This document shows, one piece after another, positions 4,420 to 9,240 of a stretch of 9,240 nucleotides of DNA; the stretch's first letter is position 1, and each line of letters starts with the position of its first letter. The stretch lies in the NCBI GenBank assembly GCA_022449705.1, contig JAKURS010000037.1, positions 1 through 9,240 of the forward strand. Direction: 5' to 3'. The DNA comes from Candidatus Poseidoniia archaeon (GTDB taxonomy: Archaea; Thermoplasmatota; Poseidoniia; MGIII; CG-Epi1). The notes beneath the pieces are model-generated. The model worked only from the letters and a program-made list of their open reading frames with translations, was not told the DNA's origin and searched no databases. The position numbers and the translations under genes were made by a program.

Positions 4420-5687
4420 CGCAGCCGTATCGTCGCCTCACGCCCCGGGCCAAGCGAGAGCAGGCCCGCCGGGACGCCAAGTCGTTTGCAGACGAACTCT
4501 ATATAAGTAGAGAGCGGAGAGGGCAAGTCGCCCGACTCGGCAACGGTAAGCCACTCCGGGCCCGACAGCGCAAGCCAGCCGGGAAGTTCCCGATAGACTG
4601 GCGTGCATTTCGCCAGCAACGCCATCGAAGCGGGAAAGTGCTCCAGACGGCCGTGTGGGGACTCATAGGCAGTGCACACCCGGATTTTGTCTAGTCCGCC
4701 CATCACGTCCAGTTTCGTGAACGCCAGTTCGCTGAAACCGCAGAGCCGCTGCGAATGCTCGAGCATCACCAAGTCGAGCCAGCCACAGCGGCGCGAGCGG
4801 CCGGTGGTAGTGCCAAACTCGTTGCCATGCTGCCGTAAATAATCACCCGTGGCGTCGTGCAGCTCGGTCGGGAACGGACCCGTGCCGACGCGCGTTGTAT
4901 AGCCCTTGACAACACCGACGATTCGCGAGAGATGGTGGGGCGCGACACCGACGCCCTGCGCCATCCCGGCCGGCGTGGGGCTCGAGGAAGTGACAAAGGG
5001 ATAGATGCCGTGGTCGATATCGATATGGACGCCCTGCGCGCCCTCCAGCAAAACACCCTGGTCCAGTCGCCCAGCAATCTCCAGCGAAGCGTTGCCAATG
5101 CTGTCAGCCAGCACCGCGCCCCATTCCGACGCCAGCGCGAATAGCGCCTGCTCGTCCAGTCGCTCCGTGACGCCGTAGTGGGCCAGCAGCGCCTGCGTGC
5201 GCGGCACCACCCGCGCCAGACGCTCCCGCAGCGTCTCCGGTTCGAGCAGGTCGCCGACGCGGATGCCGAAGCGGGTGGCGCGGTCACCATAGGCAGGGCC
5301 GATGCCACGGCCGGTGGTGCCGGCCGCGCCGCTGCCCTTGGCCTTTTCCTCGGCCGTATCAAGCAGCTTGTGGTAGGGCATTACGACGTGCGCGCGCTCG
5401 TCGAGCAGCAGCTCGCCCCGTTCCGCAGGCAGCTGCTCCAGCTCGTGCAACAGCTGCCCGGGATCGATTACCATCCCCGCACCAGCGATGGCCAGGACAC
5501 CGCTGCGCAGGATGCCTGACGGCAGCAGGTGCAGCTTGTATTCCCGCCCATCGAAAACGACGGTATGGCCGGCGTTGCTGCCGCCCTGCGCACGTGCCAC
5601 TACGGCGACGTCTGCGGCCAGGAAGTCGGTGATTTTGCCCTTACCTTCGTCACCCCATTGAGCGCCGACGACGACGGTGACGCTCAC
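4416..5687 (-). CDS. purA: Adenylosuccinate synthetase
   Basis: The 423-residue enzyme joins IMP and aspartate using GTP to form adenylosuccinate, the first committed step to AMP. Motifs appear in order. GAQWGDEGKGK (8-18) contains Asp13, and GGSNAGHT (35-42) contains His41; both match catalytic residues of the E. coli enzyme at the same numbers. TTGRGIGPAYGDR (124-136), TTRVGTGPFPTEL (264-276), TTTGRSRRCGWLDL (293-306) and FTKLDVMGGLDKIRVC (323-338) follow. The usual SSNTTAGG loop reads SSSPTPAGM (234-242). The length is the full bacterial class (about 430) rather than the shorter archaeal form (about 340). The start is GTG at 5687-5685, overlapping the exporter stop in GTGA; longer in-frame readings only extend into the exporter gene. 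Expression is probably coupled to the exporter transcript. The stop interlocks with the convergent small gene. Confidence 0.96.
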   Translation of the reverse strand: MSVTVVVGAQWGDEGKGKITDFLAADVAVVARAQGGSNAGHTVVFDGREYKLHLLPSGILRSGVLAIAGAGMVIDPGQLLHELEQLPAERGELLLDERAHVVMPYHKLLDTAEEKAKGSGAAGTTGRGIGPAYGDRATRFGIRVGDLLEPETLRERLARVVPRTQALLAHYGVTERLDEQALFALASEWGAVLADSIGNASLEIAGRLDQGVLLEGAQGVHIDIDHGIYPFVTSSSPTPAGMAQGVGVAPHHLSRIVGVVKGYTTRVGTGPFPTELHDATGDYLRQHGNEFGTTTGRSRRCGWLDLVMLEHSQRLCGFSELAFTKLDVMGGLDKIRVCTAYESPHGRLEHFPASMALLAKCTPVYRELPGWLALSGPEWLTVAESGDLPSPLSTYIEFVCKRLGVPAGLLSLGPGREATIRLR

Positions 5688-8512
5688 GAGAGCGTTCCGC
5701 CCGCCTTGATGATAGTGGCATAGAGGGCGGGAAGCAGGAACATGGCGGCAATCATCGAGGCGATTATCAGCACCATTATGATGAAGACGAACCACCAGAG
5801 CGCACTAATCTTGATGGCAAAGGCGGCCATCAGTCCGAAGAGCGTAACGAGCGTCGCCTCCCCCAGCGTCTGCGCGGTGCGCGCGGTAGCGCGGTAGACC
5901 GAAGGCAGGTTGATGCCGCCCTCGATAACGCGCTGGGTAATGTGAATCGAGAAATCGATGCCGACGCCGATGACAATCGAGCCAATCATCACCGTTACCA
6001 GGCTCAGCGACTGCCCCAGCCCGACGAAAGTAAGCGGCTCAAGCGCTACTACCCACATCACCGGCAGGGTCGTCACCAGCCCCAGCTTCCAGTTGCGGCC
6101 AAAGGTGACGGTCAGGATTACGAATACCAGCACCAGACAGATGGCGAGCGTCTGCAACTGCGACTTGATGAGCTGCGCGTTGACGCTGGTGCCGATGGCG
6201 GCGACGCCGGTCAGCGGCGAGACCTGCACTGGCGCGTACTCCCAGTTGCTACGCACTTCGTTAACGCCCGTGACGGCCTTTTCCATCCCCTTGATATCCC
6301 TGAGCGGCATGTCGACGTAGACCAGCGTTTTGGAGTAGTCCTCGTTCAACAGCATTCCCAAAGCTTCCTCAGTCAGTGAATCGTAGAAGACGTTCAGCAA
6401 GTACTTCTGAGCGTCCCGGCCGACCAAATCGTTGTCGGCAACCCGCTCGTCATGGAGAATTTCCCAGAACGAGCGCTCGAAGCTATCCAGCCCGAGCACA
6501 TTGAGGGCGTTGGCCAGAGTTGAGGACTGGTTGGTCTGGAGTTTGACCGTCTTCATCAAGTCGGTAATCGCGATGGCCGTTACGTCCGGCACGCCGTTCA
6601 GCCCGGTTTGGGTGGTGCTGCCCTTCTTTCCCGCCACCAGCAGGTCCACCTGATCCAAGTAGTCCACCGCGTCGTCGTTGAACTCGTCGAAGTCGTTGCG
6701 GAAATCGCCGCGCACAATCATCATCCCTAACGCACCGGCGTTGAAATTCTGCGAATACTTGATGATGCCCACCAGCGTCGGCTCGTCGCGGGGCACCATC
6801 TCCAAGTAGTCGATGTTGGTCTCGAGCAGCGGGAGCACGCCAAGCGAGATCAGCATCAGCACCAGCAGCACCACCAGCACCGGCCGATTGTGGTTGGTAA
6901 CCACCCTCGCCAGCATGCCCCACTCACCCTCGGTCTTGTGATAGTCGTAGTTGGTCCAGACCGCAATCGCGGGCGCCATGACGAAGGTGGTCAACAGGCA
7001 GATGAAGATGCCCATTGTCAGGCTCAGGCCGACCGTGAAGACCGGGTCCAAGTTGGTGTACATCAGGCTGCCGAAGCCAATCATGGTGGTGAAGGCGGAG
7101 AGCACGATAGCACGCCCCGTGGTGGACATGGCGCGCATCATCCTTTCCCGCGGGTTGCCACGCTCCTCGGTAAAGCGGTTGGTGAGGTGCAGCCCGTAGG
7201 CCACGCCGAGCGCCATGAGGATGGGGCCGAGCGCGATAATCGTCGGAGTGACTTCGCGCCCCCACCAGCCGATGATGCCGTAGGTAATCAGGATGCCGTA
7301 GAGCGTTGGAACACCTGCGATAAGCACCGCCCGAATGCGTCGATGCAGTGCGAAAATCATCAGCGCGCAGAGCCCGACTCCGAGCGGGAATACGCGCCAG
7401 AACTCGTGGAACGAGCGTTCGGTGATGGCCTGTGTCACTGGCACCGGGCCGGTCAGCTCCATCTTGCTGTAGGTGAACCCGCCGGGTCGTTCCAGCCCCT
7501 CACCGCGCTCCGCGATTGCCTGATACGTCCGCTTGATGACCTCAGCGGGGTCGGCATCACCGCTAATGCCAAAGACAATGACCGCCGTGTCCCAGATTGT
7601 GTCGCCGTTGGTGTCGCGCAGCACCTTCTCCAGCACCGACGGAGGGATATCCTCGACATAGTTGTCGATGTCGCCCTGGCTTGGAATCTCGTAGCTGCCC
7701 AGCGCGCCGGCAACAATCGCCACCTCCTTGGCTTCCCTCAGGCCTTGCACGGCCTCCTCAAGCAGGACGGAGATGCCGCCGGTCTCCGCCGCGGCCCACT
7801 CTTCGCCGTTATCGATGAGTGCGTCATACGTCCTGGAGTTGCTTGAGTTCAACTCCTTGAGAATCGTCGAGATGCTTAGCGAGAAAACTATATCATCCAC
7901 TGTGCCGGCATCGCTGTGGACCACGCCGGGGTCGGTGGGCTCCTCCACTTGCCCTTCGTAGTCCAGCGTCCGCTCCAAGTAGTCCATCTCGAGCAGCACT
8001 GACCGGAAGGTGATGTTGGTCTCATCCTGTGGGTCCCACGCGTTTGGCGTCTCGATGTAGATTACGATGATGTCGGTCGACCAGTCCTCGCGCACCTCGA
8101 ACAGCAGCGCCTCCTCGGGTGAGCCGCGCGGCAGGTACACTTCCATCGCGCCGTTGATGTTCGCCTGCGGAATGCCGATGAGCATCAGCAGCATCAGCAC
8201 AGTCATCACCCCCATCGTAACTGGCGGCTGGTGCGTAGTCAGCTGCACCAGGCTGCGCGACCAAGGTCCGATTTCAGTCTCCTCCGCCGGCAATTCGGCT
8301 GCGGCTGGCTCCGTAGCGGCAGCGCGCTGGCGCCGCCTCCGTGCCAGCTTTCGCAGCGGTTCAGGCGAGGATATCGCAATCGTGCGCCGGACCTCCTCGA
8401 GCCGCTCGCCCATCGCCTCGCGGTCGAGCAGCTCGTCCCGCTTCTTCGCCTGGCGATCGAAGAAGCGGTCAATGCGGCCGCGGATGCCCTCCTGCTCTTC
8501 GTCAGACGACAA
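5684..8512 (-). CDS. RND superfamily exporter, MMPL type, two-repeat 12-helix protein
   Basis: This 942-residue protein fits the MMPL/RND 'predicted exporter' group (COG1033-like). A charged cytoplasmic N-terminus (1-90) precedes helix 1 (about 98-115). A large extracytoplasmic domain (about 116-370) is followed by five clustered helices (about 372-518) and helix 7 (543-562). A second external domain (about 563-785) and five final helices (about 786-930) complete the duplicated plan. The helix 4 motif is GVAYGLHLTNRF (436-447) and the helix 10 motif is GIDFSIHITQR (851-861). Relatives use the proton gradient to move lipids or other amphiphiles; the cargo here is unknown. The start is TTG at 8512-8510: an in-frame stop lies seven codons upstream, AGAGG sits five bases before it, and the next Met is residue 34. 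A TATA-type box lies at 8552-8546. The stop overlaps purA. Confidence 0.93.
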   Translation of the reverse strand: MSSDEEQEGIRGRIDRFFDRQAKKRDELLDREAMGERLEEVRRTIAISSPEPLRKLARRRRQRAAATEPAAAELPAEETEIGPWSRSLVQLTTHQPPVTMGVMTVLMLLMLIGIPQANINGAMEVYLPRGSPEEALLFEVREDWSTDIIVIYIETPNAWDPQDETNITFRSVLLEMDYLERTLDYEGQVEEPTDPGVVHSDAGTVDDIVFSLSISTILKELNSSNSRTYDALIDNGEEWAAAETGGISVLLEEAVQGLREAKEVAIVAGALGSYEIPSQGDIDNYVEDIPPSVLEKVLRDTNGDTIWDTAVIVFGISGDADPAEVIKRTYQAIAERGEGLERPGGFTYSKMELTGPVPVTQAITERSFHEFWRVFPLGVGLCALMIFALHRRIRAVLIAGVPTLYGILITYGIIGWWGREVTPTIIALGPILMALGVAYGLHLTNRFTEERGNPRERMMRAMSTTGRAIVLSAFTTMIGFGSLMYTNLDPVFTVGLSLTMGIFICLLTTFVMAPAIAVWTNYDYHKTEGEWGMLARVVTNHNRPVLVVLLVLMLISLGVLPLLETNIDYLEMVPRDEPTLVGIIKYSQNFNAGALGMMIVRGDFRNDFDEFNDDAVDYLDQVDLLVAGKKGSTTQTGLNGVPDVTAIAITDLMKTVKLQTNQSSTLANALNVLGLDSFERSFWEILHDERVADNDLVGRDAQKYLLNVFYDSLTEEALGMLLNEDYSKTLVYVDMPLRDIKGMEKAVTGVNEVRSNWEYAPVQVSPLTGVAAIGTSVNAQLIKSQLQTLAICLVLVFVILTVTFGRNWKLGLVTTLPVMWVVALEPLTFVGLGQSLSLVTVMIGSIVIGVGIDFSIHITQRVIEGGINLPSVYRATARTAQTLGEATLVTLFGLMAAFAIKISALWWFVFIIMVLIIASMIAAMFLLPALYATIIKAGGTLS

Positions 8513-8545
8513 GATTGCCTCTGTACGCGGCTACCCAAGCGGCCG

Positions 8546-8552
8546 TCTTATA
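8546..8552 (-). promoter_or_regulatory. TATA-type box of the MMPL exporter (and purA) transcript
   Basis: The minus strand reads TATAAGA within CTCTATAAGA. A start about 26 bases downstream falls near 8523, leaving roughly a 10-base leader that contains AGAGG (8522-8518) before the TTG start. Both genes of the pair would be driven from here. Confidence 0.5.
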
Positions 8553-8576
8553 GAGTTAGCGCAGTGAACCGTGACC

Positions 8577-8585
8577 TTAAAATAT
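8577..8585 (+). promoter_or_regulatory. TATA box of the secreted protein gene, probably leaderless
   Basis: TTAAAATAT is centred 29 bases upstream of the ATG at 8610, so the message would start at or within about three bases of the ATG. Similar arms GTGAACCG (8564-8571) and CGTTTCAC (8601-8608) form an imperfect inverted repeat around the box. Confidence 0.6.
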
Positions 8586-8609
8586 CGGGGAGTGGCGTGC
8601 CGTTTCACG

Positions 8610-9240
8610 ATGAGGGTCCAGACTCTACTGCTGGTTGCTACCGTTACGGCACTGACGCTCGCGGTGCCGGGGAGTGGCGAAGCCGACTTGCAGGCGCTCT
8701 CGCTCGAATACGGATATGACCTTGTGGAGGGGGAAGTTCCTGTCACGCTTGTAGAGAGCGGCCTGGACAATGACACCGTGTTCCGCTACCTCCTCCTGGA
8801 AGACTACTCCGAGGCGCCTGAAAACTGGTCGCAGCCCGGGTTTGATGATTCCAACTGGGAGACTGGCGCGGCACCTTTCGGTGACAGGGAATACAATAAT
8901 GTGAATCCAAACACCATCTGGGACACTTCAGGCAGTTCGCCATTTGAGAACGATGCCCTGCTAATCAGGCACAGTTTCGACCTGCCAGCCGGGACAATTG
9001 TCTCAGCCGAGATTAACGTGGCGTTCGCCAACTACTGCACGCCATTTCTCAATGGTAATCTCATTTACAGCGAGCGCGGTGGCAACAGCCACGGCATGGA
9101 ATACTGGAACGGAGATGGTACAGAATCCTTAGCTCCAGAGCTGTTCAACAGTACCGATAACGTGCTTGCGATTTACGCACGGGACTACGTCTACGGGTCG
9201 GGAGGCCAGAATCGCCAGTGGATTGACCTGCAGATAACTG
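8610..9240 (+). CDS. Secreted protein with galactose-binding-like beta-sandwich domain (partial, runs off the window)
   Basis: An open frame begins at ATG 8610 and continues without a stop to the window end: 210 full codons plus one base. Residues 1-25 look like a Sec signal peptide: Arg2, hydrophobic core TLLLVATVTALTLAVP, and a probable cut after GSGEA. Residues 58-92 carry the pattern W..PGFDDSNW..GAAPFGD, typical of jelly-roll, carbohydrate-binding-like domains in secreted proteins. LLIRHSFDLP (117-126), TPFLNGNLIYSERG (144-157), DNVLAIYARD (183-192) and RQWIDLQI (202-209) follow, matching the strand order of such domains (a turn carrying NG, then an N-V-L-A strand). The full protein is probably much larger; its C-terminus is not visible. 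It is likely exported and may bind surface or dissolved polysaccharide. It is divergent from the MMPL exporter. The TATA box at 8577-8585 supports this start. Confidence 0.82.
   Translation, partial: MRVQTLLLVATVTALTLAVPGSGEADLQALSLEYGYDLVEGEVPVTLVESGLDNDTVFRYLLLEDYSEAPENWSQPGFDDSNWETGAAPFGDREYNNVNPNTIWDTSGSSPFENDALLIRHSFDLPAGTIVSAEINVAFANYCTPFLNGNLIYSERGGNSHGMEYWNGDGTESLAPELFNSTDNVLAIYARDYVYGSGGQNRQWIDLQIT

Noticed and set aside
5688..5795. Longer purA with 36 extra N-terminal residues
   Set aside because: The extension lies wholly inside the exporter's last codons on the same strand in another frame, and the GTG at 5687 gives the canonical N-terminus.
6890..7846. Long plus-strand open frame of 318 codons
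   Set aside because: It is antisense to the MMPL gene, His/Arg/Glu-rich in the way shadows of GC-rich genes are, and shows no domain.
1..9240. CRISPR arrays, insertion sequences, tRNA or rRNA genes, phage genes
   Set aside because: I saw no regularly spaced repeats, terminal inverted repeats with a transposase, cloverleaf-type sequence or ribosomal RNA segments, and the space is almost fully occupied by genes.

Overview
This window looks like GC-rich genomic DNA (about 60% GC by eye) from an archaeon that carries many bacterial-type metabolic genes. A marine heterotrophic euryarchaeon of the Marine Group II/III (Poseidoniia-like) kind is my best inference. The archaeal case rests on promoters: A/T-rich TATA-type boxes sit about 22 to 29 bases upstream of start codons in front of several genes, which leaves no leader or a very short one. 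Other genes have Shine-Dalgarno sites (GGAGGT, AGGAG), and three starts read as GTG or TTG. No 16S rRNA or other decisive taxonomic marker is present, so the lineage remains inferred.

Layout. Bases 1-134 hold the C-terminal tail of a + strand protein that appears frameshifted near base 60. It is followed by a class I SAM O-methyltransferase (149-784, +) and an Mn-type superoxide dismutase (877-1506, +). Convergent to these is a minus-strand block, read right to left: a 49-residue ribbon-helix-helix protein (3957-3808), NADP-type glutamate dehydrogenase gdhA (3753-2413), and an EamA-family membrane transporter (2416-1514) whose TTG start overlaps the gdhA stop. A small Gly/Ala-rich protein of unknown function (4063-4419, +) diverges from this block. 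Its stop interlocks with the stop of purA (adenylosuccinate synthetase, 5687-4416, -). purA overlaps the end of a 942-residue RND/MMPL exporter (8512-5684, -) through GTGA. From the 97-base divergent promoter region at 8513-8609, a secreted beta-sandwich protein runs rightwards off the end of the window (8610-9240, +).

How the genes fit together. gdhA assimilates ammonium or degrades glutamate and is probably translated together with a small-molecule permease. The tiny DNA-binding protein just upstream shares a 13-base promoter element with gdhA (12 of 13 bases identical), which suggests a local regulator. The methyltransferase and superoxide dismutase are housekeeping or stress genes. The MMPL exporter and purA form a second overlapping pair with no obvious functional link. 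There are no tRNA or rRNA genes, CRISPR arrays, insertion sequences or phage genes. No gene-free stretch exceeds about 110 bases.

The least explained items are the 49-residue regulator with its shared promoter motif, the 118-residue glycine-patterned protein, the asymmetric proton-relay residues of the MMPL protein, the truncated secreted protein at the right edge, and the frame switch at the left edge.
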